Origin: G965237725 sp965237725
Lineage (GTDB): Bacteria; Pseudomonadota; Gammaproteobacteria; Arenicellales; Poriferihabitantaceae
NCBI GenBank assembly: GCA_965237725.1
Contig: OZ250151.1
Location: forward strand, 310,001-374,000
Length of the DNA stretch: 64,000 nt
Direction: 5' to 3'
The translations under genes and the position numbers were made by a program. This document shows positions 36,787-45,881 of the stretch, piece after piece; within the stretch, counting starts at the first letter, position 1; each line of letters opens with the position of its first letter. The notes under the pieces were generated by a model. That model was not told where the DNA came from. It saw nothing but the letters and a program-made list of their open reading frames with translations, and did not search any database.

Positions 36787-37875
36787 ATGGTAGAAACGTT
36801 TAACGTTCTCGTACTCGGCGGCGATCACATCGGCCCTGAGATCACGGCGGTGGCTGTCAAAGTGCTGGAGCTGGGCGCGAAGAAAGCTGGGATCAAGGTG
36901 GCGATGGATGAGGATCTACTCGGCGGGGCAAGCTGGAACATCCATGGTACGTTTTGCACCGATGCGGTGGTCGAGAAGGCCCGCCGCGCTGATGCGATTC
37001 TGGTTGGGTCTGTCGGCGGTCCCGAGTGGGACTCCCTCGTCATAGACTGCCCCGCTGCCGATCGGGACGGCCTGCTCAAGCTCCGTGTCGCGCTTGATCT
37101 GTACGCCAACCTGCGTCCTGCCCGAGCATGGGCACCCATCCTGCATCGTACGCCGTTTCGGCGCGAGGTGATCGAAGGGGCGGACACGCTTGTCGTGCGC
37201 GAGAATACCGGCGGGAGTTATTTCGGCGAGCCTCGCGGAAGTGAGGTGCTCCCCGACGGGCAGCGGCGTGCCTTCGAGACCGGCGTGTACACGACCTCGG
37301 AATGCGAACGGATCGCACGCAGCGCCTTCGAGGCGGCGCGGACCCGACGCAACCATGTGTCCAACCTCGACAAGTCGAATGCCATGGAAAGCGGAAAATT
37401 GTGGCGCGAGACGATCACGAGGATCGGCCGTGACGAATATCCTGATGTCGAGCTCGAGCATCTGTACATGGATTACGCGATGTATGCGGTATGCAAATCG
37501 CCGCAGGCATTCGACGTCATGGTGACCGAGAACCTGTTCGGCGATCTGGTTTCCGATCTGGTCGGCAATTATGCGGGCTCTCTCGGCATGCTGCCGTCCG
37601 CGTCGGTGGGCGCGCCTGGCGTTCCGGGGCTCTTCGAACCGAGCCACGGCAGCGCGCCCGACATCTCCGGCAAGGGCATCGCCAACCCGATCGGCGCGAT
37701 CCTCTCCGTCGGGATGATGTTCCAGCACGCATTCAACCGGCCCGATGTCGCCCGGTCGATCGAGCACGCGGTGGAACGCACGCTCGAGGCCGGCGTGCAC
37801 ACGCCGGACATTGGCGGCACCGCTTGCACCGAGGATGTCTCAAGGGGCGTCCTGGAAGCGCTTGCCGTAAGCTGA
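36787..37875 (+). CDS. Beta-decarboxylating dehydrogenase (isopropylmalate/tartrate/D-malate family)
   Basis: 362 residues, ATG 36787 with AAGGTGG upstream. Family motifs: LGGDHIGPEI, GLLKLRVALDLYANLRP (substrate Arg residues), RENTGGSYFGEP, the catalytic Lys in NLDKSNAM, metal Asp residues in NLFGDLVSDL, and the NAD site EPSHGSAPDISGKGIANPIG. The enzyme oxidises a 2-hydroxyacid and decarboxylates the 3-carboxylate. The LLKLR motif leans to isopropylmalate dehydrogenase, while RENTGG is intermediate with tartrate/D-malate enzymes. No other leucine genes are here. Next to a BBOX-like gene, a malate-type role downstream of carnitine cleavage is plausible but unproven. The region downstream is repeat-rich. 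Confidence 0.82.
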   Translation: MVETFNVLVLGGDHIGPEITAVAVKVLELGAKKAGIKVAMDEDLLGGASWNIHGTFCTDAVVEKARRADAILVGSVGGPEWDSLVIDCPAADRDGLLKLRVALDLYANLRPARAWAPILHRTPFRREVIEGADTLVVRENTGGSYFGEPRGSEVLPDGQRRAFETGVYTTSECERIARSAFEAARTRRNHVSNLDKSNAMESGKLWRETITRIGRDEYPDVELEHLYMDYAMYAVCKSPQAFDVMVTENLFGDLVSDLVGNYAGSLGMLPSASVGAPGVPGLFEPSHGSAPDISGKGIANPIGAILSVGMMFQHAFNRPDVARSIEHAVERTLEAGVHTPDIGGTACTEDVSRGVLEALAVS

Positions 37876-37883
37876 TGAGTAAA

Positions 37884-38375
37884 TCAGGGGACAGTATACC
37901 TATTAGCAAGTAGTTGATTTTCGCCCTGGGCAATCACTGCATTACGGAAAAACCCGTACTTCAGGTAAAAATACCAATGGTCTCTTGTCGGTAATGCCCA
38001 TTCAGTTGCGAAAGGTGGTGGACCCAAGGGCATAAAGGCCCGGTAGGGCTTGGGTCGTGCCCTGCGGGTGCTAGGTGCCCTGGGGGTAAACCTCGGCTTT
38101 GGCTTCCTGCGTTACTCTCGGTCTCTGTTCCCGACCCGACTCTACCGCCGCCTTCCTGGCGGCGTACCTCCTCCATCCACGAAGTCTCACAACCAATGGA
38201 TTATGAGTACAAAGCAGTAATTATTATTATTTATTTTTCAACAACTTAGAGTGGCGTACGTTGCCTACCTTGCACTACAAAGCATAACAATGCGCAACCG
38301 ATCCCCACAATATCCCCGCACAGATTTAACATCATTTTAGATGTCGGATGAGTATTTGGGAGGGACACTCGGAAA
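37884..38375. repeat. Repeat-rich intergenic stretch (REP-like piece and repeat R copy)
   Basis: AGGGGACAGTATACCTATTA near 37889 resembles a REP-type sequence. The 38070-38150 section (GGTGCCCTGGGGGTAAACCT and TCTCTGTTCCCGACCCGACT) matches the 71-bp insert at 28398-28468. From 38194, ATGGATTATGAGTACAAAGC through AGATGTCGGATGAG to GGAGGGACAC (38373) is another copy of repeat R. No gene is seen between 37876 and 38602. Confidence 0.5.
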
Positions 38376-38451
38376 TCGGTGACGTTTATATAGGTTCGAT
38401 GATTTATTCATCGATTTATTGCGCATCCATAGGCGTTAACTTGACAGCACC
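38368..38451. mobile_element. Right-end fragment of an IS6-family element
   Basis: GGAAATCGGTGACGTTTATA through GCGCATCCATAGGCGTTAAC to TTGACAGCACC. This matches the transposase start and right inverted repeat of the IS6 copy at 56740-56834. The left part is absent, so it abuts repeat R directly. Confidence 0.7.
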
Positions 38452-38602
38452 AAAAATTGGCAACCTCAGACCACAATTTCGTTCATCGGCGTTAATTGGG
38501 GTCGCCCCCATTTTTAAAGAGCTTGAATGAAATGATATAAGTCGAATTCTGAATTGTTTTTGGCTTCCGGGGTCTAAATCGCCAAACCCAAAAAAATCAC
38601 AC

Positions 38603-39172
38603 ATGAACAAAAGTATCATCGCCCCCGCAATTGCACTGGTCTGCCTGGTAGTATCGATTGCTTATTTCAGTCCGCATTCGCCTTTCAGCGCCAACGCATT
38701 TTCAATTGTTGCAAAAACCGCACCCGATTTTACCCAGACAGACCCGGATGCCTGGCTTGGCTCAAAACCTTTATCTATGGCGGATTTGCGTGGGAACGTC
38801 GTACTAATCGATTTCTGGACTTACGGATGCTGGAATTGTTATCGCTCGTTCCCCTGGTTGAATGATTTGGAAGCCAGATTAACAGATGAAAAATTTCGAG
38901 TAATCGGTATCCATACACCAGAATTTGAAAGAGAAAAGGTTCGAGAAAATGTCGTCAGAAAAATCGACGAATTTAAACTGCAACATCCTTCAATGATGGA
39001 CAATGATTTTGCCTTCTGGAAAAAAATGCAAAATCGTTACTGGCCAACCTATTATTTAATCGACAAACGCGGCTTTGTTCGGCATGTATTTATCGGTGAG
39101 ACCCATGCCGGCACGGCCAAAGCCATCGAAGTAGAAAAGGCGATACAACAGCTGCTTGCAGAAAAATCTTAA
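38603..39172 (+). CDS. Exported thioredoxin-fold protein (TlpA/redoxin-like)
   Basis: 189 residues. An N-terminal hydrophobic segment (about 5-22) works as signal or anchor. The thioredoxin-like fold has the redox motif CWNC (C76 and C79) in DFWTYGCWNCYRSFPWL, the cis-proline region NRYWPTYYLIDKRG, and the ending strand FIGETH. The WTYGCxNC context resembles the periplasmic redoxin domain of DipZ-type proteins. It probably exchanges disulfides in the periplasm with an unknown partner. It stands alone: an IS6 right end lies 150 bp upstream and an IS6 left end 24 bp downstream, so its neighbours may not share its function. Confidence 0.8.
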   Translation: MNKSIIAPAIALVCLVVSIAYFSPHSPFSANAFSIVAKTAPDFTQTDPDAWLGSKPLSMADLRGNVVLIDFWTYGCWNCYRSFPWLNDLEARLTDEKFRVIGIHTPEFEREKVRENVVRKIDEFKLQHPSMMDNDFAFWKKMQNRYWPTYYLIDKRGFVRHVFIGETHAGTAKAIEVEKAIQQLLAEKS

Positions 39173-39195
39173 GAGTTGGACAAAATACTCAGAGG

Positions 39196-39245
39196 GGTAT
39201 TGACAAGTTAACTAAAATTGAATAAAAAAGTGTTGCCGTTCGACT
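39196..39245. mobile_element. Solo IS6-type inverted repeat end
   Basis: GGTATTGACAAGTTAACTAA followed by AATTGAATAAAAAAGTG resembles the outer end of the 160-bp MITE described below (its AAATTTAG...AAAAAGTGG side). The remainder is not recognisable. Confidence 0.5.
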
Positions 39246-39428
39246 CTGAAGTAGCAATGAAAATGTCGGAAGAATTTACCACCGATGCAAATAACAAAGG
39301 CGCCTTTGACCGCTCATTGCAATGGGACGGCTGGCTGCAAAAACTAGACAGAATGAATGCCTGCTACAAGTCGCAGCCAATAACATCATCTGAAGCAGGC
39401 TCTCACCGAACACAATCAGTTCGATATC

Positions 39429-40652
39429 GTGAAAACCGTTGAAACCGATATCGCGCAGCTGATTGCCAGTCATCGTGACGGCATGTCATTGCAGCAATCC
39501 TTTTACACGGATTCGCGTATTTTTGAATACGATGCGAAGCGGTTGATTCTGAAGCAGTGGATGCTGGTCGCTCACGAATCCCGACTACCAAATAACGGCG
39601 ACTACGTTCTGTACGGCGTGGCGGGCGAATCCATTATCGTTATCCGCGCGCAAGACGGTACTATCCGCGCCCACTTCAATGTCTGCCGGCATCGCGGCAG
39701 CCGTATCTGTCTGGAACCTGCAGGCAATCTCACCGTTCTGGTTTGTCCCTACCACGCGTGGGCATACCGCACCGACGGACGATTGCTGCACGCCCGTGGC
39801 ATGCCAAATAACTTCGACACCAACGACAATAGCCTGCACGCGTGTCAGGTACGGGTGTGGCACGGTTTGGTGTTCATTAATCCCGCACACGAGGATGATC
39901 CCGGTGTCGCCGATTTCGCGCAGATGACCGCTGCATTGGATCAATTTATCTGGCCAAACCAAACCGGGCGCGCAAAAATTGCAGCGGAAAAAACCTTCCC
40001 GACAACGGGTAACTGGAAACTCGCTGTCGAGAATTTCCGCGAGTGTCTCCACTGTGCACCTGCCCACCCGGAATACACCGTCGTCAATGCGTATGTGAAA
40101 GCGAACGAAAAACACGCTGATGGATTTCTCGCTGACATCGCAGCGTGGGAATCGATCTGGTCGGAAAAAGGCTACATCACCGGCCGGGTATCAAGTGACA
40201 CCACTGATCAGCGCCAACCCTGCGGTGCTCTCGTACGACCGATACAGCAAGGGTGGAAAACGATGTCTGAAAACGGAAACCCGGTGGCGCCGCTAATGGG
40301 CGAGTACAAGGAATTTACCGGGGGCATTTGCTTTATGTTTCTCGGGCCGCTGACATATATTTATGCAGCAAATGATCACGTTGTGTTGATACGCCTGATT
40401 CCGAAATCCACTACGGACACCGAAACGCAGGTGACCTGGCTGGTGTGTGGCGATGCCGAAGAAGGCAAAGATTATGCGCCGGATAGGTTGATGTGGTTAT
40501 GGGATAAAACCGTCACACAGGATTGCTGGCTGATCGCCAACAATCAATGCGGTGTAAATTCCAGACGATACCAGCCCGGTCAGTATGCTACCGGTGAAGA
40601 CAGGTTAACCGAATTTATCCGCTGGTATATGCACCGACTTCAAGCCGAATAA
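39429..40652 (+). CDS. Rieske non-heme iron oxygenase (glycine betaine/stachydrine demethylase-like)
   Basis: 407 residues from GTG 39429; ATG 39486 is an alternative close to the usual family start (MSLQQSFYTD). The Rieske ligands are C86, H88, C106 and H109 (CRHRG and CPYHAW). The iron site ENFRECLHCAPAHPEY gives Glu205, His208 and His213, a pattern I associate with GbcA and Stc2-type N-demethylases of glycine betaine and proline betaine. It should need a separate reductase, which is not encoded nearby. The gene lies between an IS6 end upstream and a convergent acyl-CoA synthetase/dehydratase pair. A role in betaine demethylation fits the other genes in this region (inference). Confidence 0.82.
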   Translation: MKTVETDIAQLIASHRDGMSLQQSFYTDSRIFEYDAKRLILKQWMLVAHESRLPNNGDYVLYGVAGESIIVIRAQDGTIRAHFNVCRHRGSRICLEPAGNLTVLVCPYHAWAYRTDGRLLHARGMPNNFDTNDNSLHACQVRVWHGLVFINPAHEDDPGVADFAQMTAALDQFIWPNQTGRAKIAAEKTFPTTGNWKLAVENFRECLHCAPAHPEYTVVNAYVKANEKHADGFLADIAAWESIWSEKGYITGRVSSDTTDQRQPCGALVRPIQQGWKTMSENGNPVAPLMGEYKEFTGGICFMFLGPLTYIYAANDHVVLIRLIPKSTTDTETQVTWLVCGDAEEGKDYAPDRLMWLWDKTVTQDCWLIANNQCGVNSRRYQPGQYATGEDRLTEFIRWYMHRLQAE

Positions 40653-40692
40653 GAATTCATAGTGCCGGATCGCCATCTGACGCTGCATGTTG

Positions 40693-41655
40693 TTACTCTT
40701 CTGCATCCACACCGAATGTCATCCAGACCTGTACAATTGTCGCGCTGTCACTGTCCCGCGTACACTGCAATTCAACATCGACCAGCTTGCGCCCGTCGGT
40801 TTCGTATAATCGTGTCACGTGACCATTGTAGGTCAACGGATCGCCGACCCAGAACACATTTGGAAATCTCGCACGAAATGAGCGAACATTTTCTTCGCCC
40901 AGCCAGCGTCCTGCATAGCTGGCTAACGCACTTGCCTGCTGCATGCTCAGTCCGAACATACCGGGAAAACCCATCGCCCGCGCGTGGGTTTCATCGTAGT
41001 GCAACGGATTCATCTCGCCACCGGTTGCCTGAAAGCTGACCATTTCATGTAACGTTAACGGACCAGTCGACACGGTTCCGGGACCGTTGTTTTCCTGCAG
41101 CTCATTCCAGCTTTGTCTTTGAATCGAGGCAAAGGGATCGAGCGAATCGATATTGCCATAGTCGGGTTGGTACGCGGGAATGTCTGCGTGCCAATCTTCG
41201 CCTTTGGGAGAATTTTCCGTAGTCACTGTGGTCGCACGCGCTTCCGCGACAAGCCCGTCTGTATCATCGCGAAACTCGGTCAATGCCACCAGAAAAGTCA
41301 GCTCGCCACCGCGTGATCCGTGGCGGGTTTTCACCGATTCAAGGCAGGTGCGTGCAATGAGTTCATCACCCGCACGCGGCAGTCCGCCATGAAACACGTA
41401 CGCTTCTTCTGCGTGCAGGGGTACCGACAGATCGTGCCCGATATTTTCAAACAATGTGCCACGTGGACGTTCCATGGTGTACCCCCACAGCACACCGGCG
41501 GATACCAGCCAGGTTGCAGGAATAACAGGTCGCCTGCCCTCTGTGTGCACGGGTACATCAGCAAATGCCGCTTTGGCAAACTGGCGTATATGACCGCGCT
41601 CGACAGGCACAATAAAGTCAGGCCCGAATTGACCAATGAGTGTTTCGTTAACCAT
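40693..41655 (-). CDS. Double-hotdog MaoC-like hydratase/dehydratase
   Basis: 320 residues with two hotdog halves. The N-terminal half (about 1-145) looks like the FAS1-type dehydratase domain. The C-terminal half (about 190-315) holds the MaoC signature: TGGEMNPLHYDETHARAMGF, where the D/H dyad of hydratase 2 would be expected, then FPGMFGLSMQQASAL and a closing hot strand. Enzymes of this type hydrate or dehydrate CoA thioesters, for example mesaconyl-CoA. The start overlaps the stop of the acyl-CoA synthetase gene by 8 bp (TAATGG-type junction), so the pair is translationally coupled. The two probably act in sequence: activation to CoA, then hydration. The acid concerned is unknown. Confidence 0.8.
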   Translation of the reverse strand: MVNETLIGQFGPDFIVPVERGHIRQFAKAAFADVPVHTEGRRPVIPATWLVSAGVLWGYTMERPRGTLFENIGHDLSVPLHAEEAYVFHGGLPRAGDELIARTCLESVKTRHGSRGGELTFLVALTEFRDDTDGLVAEARATTVTTENSPKGEDWHADIPAYQPDYGNIDSLDPFASIQRQSWNELQENNGPGTVSTGPLTLHEMVSFQATGGEMNPLHYDETHARAMGFPGMFGLSMQQASALASYAGRWLGEENVRSFRARFPNVFWVGDPLTYNGHVTRLYETDGRKLVDVELQCTRDSDSATIVQVWMTFGVDAEE

Positions 41656-43762
41656 TACTTGCAGTTTCTCCGGTAATCAACAATGCATCGACGGCTGTTA
41701 CAGAATCATCTGCCCCAACAATCAGCGGATTGATGTCAAGCTCGGCCAGACTGTCGGCGTGGTCAACGGCAAATGTGGCCACTGACTGCATTGCAGCAAT
41801 GGTGTTTGCGCGTGCCAACGGGGTCAAGCCGGTGACAACACGGTCGAGCGCAGCTTCAAACTCACGCTGTGTGGCGGGCAACAGTACCAGCGCGTACTGC
41901 TTATGGGCTTCGACATCCACACCTCCCTTTCCGATGAGCAGAGCCATCCCCAGCTGTTCATGGCGCTTGATGCCAATGATCAATTCACACACCGGCTTGC
42001 CGACCATCGTCTCAACCAGTACCTGTTCGAGAACGATGTCGTGCTTGCGCAAATTGTCACGCATGGCGCCGACCGCGTGGTCGACAGCTTCTGCACTGTG
42101 CAGATTCAGTGCAACGCCACCCAGTTTAGCCTTGTGCGTCAACTGGTTACCGAGCACTTTCAGCGCGACGGGATAACCGATATCGTCTGCGGCGTGAACG
42201 GTTTTCTCTGCGAGACCCGCCCAGTGCCGTGGCAGGGGCAGACCGTAACGGGACACCGCCAGTTTGCTGTCCTGTTCATTGTGAATGACGGTTTGCGCAA
42301 ACACCGGCAAACGCAGGAGCGTTTGTGGTTCACACTCGTCTGCCAGCAAACCGGCCCGACGTTCGCGGTAATGACACACCGCACCCAATGCCTTGAGAAA
42401 TTCGCTCATCCCCGAGATTGGGGCAACGCCGTTTTCAAGCAATTGTCTGCGTTGTTCAGGCGCAATACCTTCCGGCATGATCGAGGCCACTACGCAAGGC
42501 AGGCCGGTTTTCCTACGCGCGCGAACTATCGCATTGAGGCTGGGCAACCACGGAGTATCCTGCCCGTCACCGCTACGGGGTATGTCGAACAACATGGCGA
42601 TGGTATCTGTTTGCCCTTCGCTCATATCAACCATACAATCGGCGATCGATTCACCGTTCTGGAGCGACACCTGATCGTGCGACACCCACGGCAGGTTGAG
42701 GTCGAACGGGTTGGTGATGTTGATGTAATCCGGCAGCCGTTTACGCACACGACGCGCATTCGTTTCCGAAACAGAGGGTAACTGCAGGCCGTGCTGTGGC
42801 GCCTGCTCGGCAGTGAGTGTGCAGGCTGCCCCGGAATAGGTAGTAATAAAAACGCGCGGCCCTGCGGGCACACCAGCAACGGCGATAAGCTTTGTGGTCT
42901 CTACCAGTTGTTTTGGCGAACGCACTTCAATCAACCCGTATCGCTCAATAAGTGCATTCCAGAAATCATTCGGCACCGCCAGATTGCCAGTGTGACTCAG
43001 TGATGCTTGCGCTGCTGCGGGAGTACCGCCGCCACGAAGTAGCACAACCGGTACGTTTTGCCGCAGCGCACGAGCGAGCGACCTCGACAACGCAACGCCG
43101 TCTTTCAAGCCTTCCAGATACAATCCAATCACAGTCACGCGTTCGTCATCGAGTACCGCCTCGATTGCCATTGCAGTGTCGACCAGTAATTGATTTCCGA
43201 TACTGATCGCGTAGCCCATCGGATAACCCTGTTCAACATTGGTGATACCAAACAGAAATGCGCCACTTTGTGAAATAACCGCCACGCCTTTGCCACTCAC
43301 AGGCTCAAAATGGTTTTTATCGCCCCAGATAGCAACACCGTCAAAATTGTTGATCAGGCCATTGGTGTTGGGGCCAATGATTGCCATATCGCCTGCAGCA
43401 GCTGCCAAGCGAGTTTCCAGCGAGCGGTGCTCGCCACCGCGTTCACCAAAGCCGGACGCGTGCACTATGGCACCCGCCGCGCCCATTTGTGCAAGCTTTT
43501 CGATCACCCCGATGGATCGCTCCGGTGATAAGGCGACAAAAGCAGCGTCCGGCACAACGGGCAATTGCTCCACCGAAGCGTGACAGGGGAAGCATGCAAT
43601 CTCATCGTATTTCGGATTCACTGACCAGATGTCACCTGTGAATCCGGCGCTACGACACATCTCCATGCTTCGTGCCATTTGCTGGCCGCCAACGAAGGCG
43701 ATATGGCGAGGATTGAGCAGGGCTTGCAGATTTTTTTTACGGATGAAAACGGTATCTATCAT
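41648..43762 (-). CDS. NDP-forming acyl-CoA synthetase (acetate/pimeloyl-CoA ligase type)
   Basis: 704 residues from ATG 43762, chosen because homology (LQALLNPRHIAFVGG, CoA-binding Rossmann domain) begins just after; ATG 43810 would add 16 residues. The succinyl-CoA-ligase-like domains follow (GKGVAVISQSGAFLFGITN; phospho-His in ASLSHTGNLAV). The C-terminal ATP-grasp part (about 490-700) includes YPVALKVLGNQLTHKAKLGG and ELDINPLIV. The enzyme activates a carboxylic acid to its CoA thioester with ADP formation, or runs the reverse. Domain order is normal for a single-chain enzyme. It is coupled to the MaoC-like gene. An IS6-type MITE copy lies upstream. Confidence 0.85.
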   Translation of the reverse strand: MIDTVFIRKKNLQALLNPRHIAFVGGQQMARSMEMCRSAGFTGDIWSVNPKYDEIACFPCHASVEQLPVVPDAAFVALSPERSIGVIEKLAQMGAAGAIVHASGFGERGGEHRSLETRLAAAAGDMAIIGPNTNGLINNFDGVAIWGDKNHFEPVSGKGVAVISQSGAFLFGITNVEQGYPMGYAISIGNQLLVDTAMAIEAVLDDERVTVIGLYLEGLKDGVALSRSLARALRQNVPVVLLRGGGTPAAAQASLSHTGNLAVPNDFWNALIERYGLIEVRSPKQLVETTKLIAVAGVPAGPRVFITTYSGAACTLTAEQAPQHGLQLPSVSETNARRVRKRLPDYINITNPFDLNLPWVSHDQVSLQNGESIADCMVDMSEGQTDTIAMLFDIPRSGDGQDTPWLPSLNAIVRARRKTGLPCVVASIMPEGIAPEQRRQLLENGVAPISGMSEFLKALGAVCHYRERRAGLLADECEPQTLLRLPVFAQTVIHNEQDSKLAVSRYGLPLPRHWAGLAEKTVHAADDIGYPVALKVLGNQLTHKAKLGGVALNLHSAEAVDHAVGAMRDNLRKHDIVLEQVLVETMVGKPVCELIIGIKRHEQLGMALLIGKGGVDVEAHKQYALVLLPATQREFEAALDRVVTGLTPLARANTIAAMQSVATFAVDHADSLAELDINPLIVGADDSVTAVDALLITGETASNG

Positions 43763-43914
43763 TCGCGAAACATACACAAATTGTGTTGTAGTTAGTAGCG
43801 ATAAATTCACCCATAATTATCAAGTGATAAGCGCCGCATTTTGTGCCTGTCGATTGCTGGCAATATGAAACGATATATTAATAGGGGTCAATGCTATTTA
43901 ACAATATTAAAAAC

Positions 43915-44022
43915 GGTATTGACAACTTAACTAAATTTGGAGAAAAAAGTGGAAAATTAATTGCGATTATTTCAGTTATTCTCAGCTGTTGTGGATTTTC
44001 ACTGCCGCAAGGCGCAATTTCG
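43915..44022. repeat. IS6-ended MITE, truncated copy
   Basis: GGTATTGACAACTTAACTAA, then ATTTGGAGAAAAAAGTGG, running to GTGGATTTTCACTGCCGC. It is the reverse complement of two thirds of the element at 58241-58398, after which similarity fades. Confidence 0.7.
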
Positions 44023-44344
44023 AGAAATGTTTGTATTTGGTCGATCTTCACATCAAGTTTTCAAAATTCGATCGCAAGATGATAATCGGAATATCCGATT
44101 AAAGCTATTAAAAAATGTCGCTTTTCAAATAACCCAATTAAGCGCACAGTCACGCCATACCCCATAATTTTGCTCAAATTTATACATCCGAATTGTCAAT
44201 GCTGATTTCTTTTCTCAAATTATCGTATGCCTAGTGCTGTAACCCCTGAATCAGAATTGGAAACCCCGCGCGCACAGGAGCCCAACGTAGATAAAGAGCG
44301 CAATAGTGCACCCAATTGCACTACACCTTCCTGGTTTCACGCAC
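44023..44344. other. Intergenic region upstream of the MFS gene
   Basis: No defined gene. An ATG at 44227 opens a 45-codon frame (MPSAVTPESELETPRAQEPN) that stops inside the MFS gene. It is in a different frame from the transporter, so it may be an upstream small ORF or a frameshifted 5' end. I cannot choose between these. Confidence 0.3.
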
Positions 44345-45556
44345 ATGTTCCAACGACGGATTCCTGACTGGTTACGTCATGCGCCTACTCCTGGGATAAA
44401 AGGATTTGCAATCCTTGCTGCGGTAGAGAGCACCGCCCGAGGGATACTCACTTCGGTATTTCCGATTGTCATGTACCGCACATTCGGCGATGCTGAAACA
44501 GTCTCCGAAGTTTATTTTCTGATTGGTATTTTCTCTTTTGCCGCATCACTATTCACACCCTGGGTTTCTCGATTTATTCCTCGACGTAAATTATTTACGC
44601 TGGGCGCGCTAGGCATGATAGGCGGTTCTATTTGCGCGGCGATTGGTGGCGGCTTGTTAGTACCACTGGGATTGACTGCAATGACCACATCTACTGTGGT
44701 GATTACAATTTGCCTTAATGCTTACGTAATGGATTATGTTACCCGGTCATCTCTGGGCGAATGTGAAACCCTTCGACTTTTTTATAGTGGTGCAGCCTGG
44801 GCGCTTGGACCATTTCTTGGGATTTGGTTACTGGAACAATGGCCCCCTGCGCCATTCATTATATCTGCAGTTGCTTCACTCATACTTCTAATCACATTTT
44901 GGGTGCTTCGCCTCGGAGATGGGAAGATTATAACGAAATCAAAAACGCAACCTCCAAACCCGCTTGCCTTTTTACCCCGGTTTTTTGAACAACCCAGGCT
45001 TATCGGCGGATGGCTGTTTGCGGTAGTGCGTTCCAGCGGTTGGTGGGTTTACGTGGTATACCTTCCGATCTACGCCGTAGAGAATGGTTTTAGCGAACAG
45101 GTCGGAGGCATCACCTTGTCTATTACCAATAGTTTGCTATTTCTGGTTCCACTCATGCTGCGTTGGATGTGTGGTCGCATTCGACTCGCGGTTCGTGTCG
45201 GTTTTGTATTTAGCGGTTTGGGATTTTTAGCTGCAGCCCTGATTTCGGACTATGCCGGACCGACTATCGTTCTACTCATGGCAGCATCATTTTTTCTCAT
45301 ACTGCTGGATATGTGTGCGGGGCTTCCATTTTTAATGGCCGTCAGGCCTTCCGAGCGTACCGAGATGTCGGCAGTTTATTCTACTTATCGAGATGTATCT
45401 GGTGTCATCAGTCCTGGTGTTGCTAGAGTGGTACTAATGTTTGCGCCGCTACCTGGAGTATTTGCGGTAACAGCTATAGCATTGGTTAGCACCGCATTGC
45501 TAGCCAAAAATTTACATCCTCGCCTGGGCGCAAAAAGACAAATCCTGGCAAGTTAA
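44345..45556 (+). CDS. Major facilitator superfamily transporter
   Basis: 403 residues from ATG 44345; a GTG at 44306 would add 13 residues. About 10-12 hydrophobic segments are visible (FAILAAVESTARGILTSVF, YFLIGIFSFAASLFT, LGALGMIGGSICAAIGGGLL, LIGGWLFAVVRSSGWWVYVV, VLLMAASFFLILLDMCAGL and others), with a central loop at about 197-225 between two six-helix halves. RFIPRRK resembles the loop 2-3 motif of MFS carriers. The protein sits in the inner membrane. Substrate is unknown. It is AT-rich like the genes to the right and is bounded by IS6-type ends on both sides, so it may be an independent insertion. Confidence 0.78.
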   Translation: MFQRRIPDWLRHAPTPGIKGFAILAAVESTARGILTSVFPIVMYRTFGDAETVSEVYFLIGIFSFAASLFTPWVSRFIPRRKLFTLGALGMIGGSICAAIGGGLLVPLGLTAMTTSTVVITICLNAYVMDYVTRSSLGECETLRLFYSGAAWALGPFLGIWLLEQWPPAPFIISAVASLILLITFWVLRLGDGKIITKSKTQPPNPLAFLPRFFEQPRLIGGWLFAVVRSSGWWVYVVYLPIYAVENGFSEQVGGITLSITNSLLFLVPLMLRWMCGRIRLAVRVGFVFSGLGFLAAALISDYAGPTIVLLMAASFFLILLDMCAGLPFLMAVRPSERTEMSAVYSTYRDVSGVISPGVARVVLMFAPLPGVFAVTAIALVSTALLAKNLHPRLGAKRQILAS

Positions 45557-45611
45557 TTCCAGTGGATTGAGTGCCGTCCCAATCTTTCCATAGTTTGTCG
45601 CTCCTAAAAAC

Positions 45612-45640
45612 GGTACTGACAACTTAACTTCGGTAGGCTC
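45612..45640. mobile_element. Solo IS6-type inverted repeat end
   Basis: GGTACTGACAACTTAACTTC, as in the outer end of the IS6 copy. No transposase sequence follows, and the partner end is not found before the LysR gene. Confidence 0.55.
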
Positions 45641-45751
45641 GATCAATCTATTGTTGAGTCTCAGGCCACCACCTCTGGCTCTCGGTTAAATGCATCTCGC
45701 CTAAGGGATCGATAGTGCTCGAGAAAAACTAAAATTCCAATTACCGCGAAT

Positions 45752-45796
45752 AGGCATAGAGGCATAGAGGCATAGAGGCATAGAGGCATAGAGGCA
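45752..45796. repeat. 8-bp tandem repeat (AGGCATAG, 5.6 copies)
   Basis: Five perfect copies of AGGCATAG plus AGGCA. Eight is not a multiple of three and the array is outside genes, between the MFS and LysR genes. Such arrays change length by slippage. Confidence 0.85.
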
Positions 45797-45881
45797 ACAT
45801 TTTGGATGGATTAAATACGATCAGTTTCTCTATTCCTGTCAGATGCGGGCAGATAGAAATTTATTTAACCGCGAATTCATT

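Noticed and set aside
36916..37800. 294-residue reading frame antisense to the beta-decarboxylating dehydrogenase
   Set aside because: It is a shadow in GC-rich DNA; the other strand has complete family motifs.
39218..39442. 74-residue frame before the Rieske gene
   Set aside because: It begins inside an IS6-type end, overlaps the Rieske start and has no recognisable domain; at most it is gene debris.
41903..42781. 292-residue plus-strand frame inside the acyl-CoA synthetase
   Set aside because: Antisense shadow; the real gene is long and well supported.
43891..44082. Short frame over the MITE copy (and a similar one at 58252-58491)
   Set aside because: Both translate the MITE itself (IDNLTKFGEKSGKL-like) and are not conserved as proteins.
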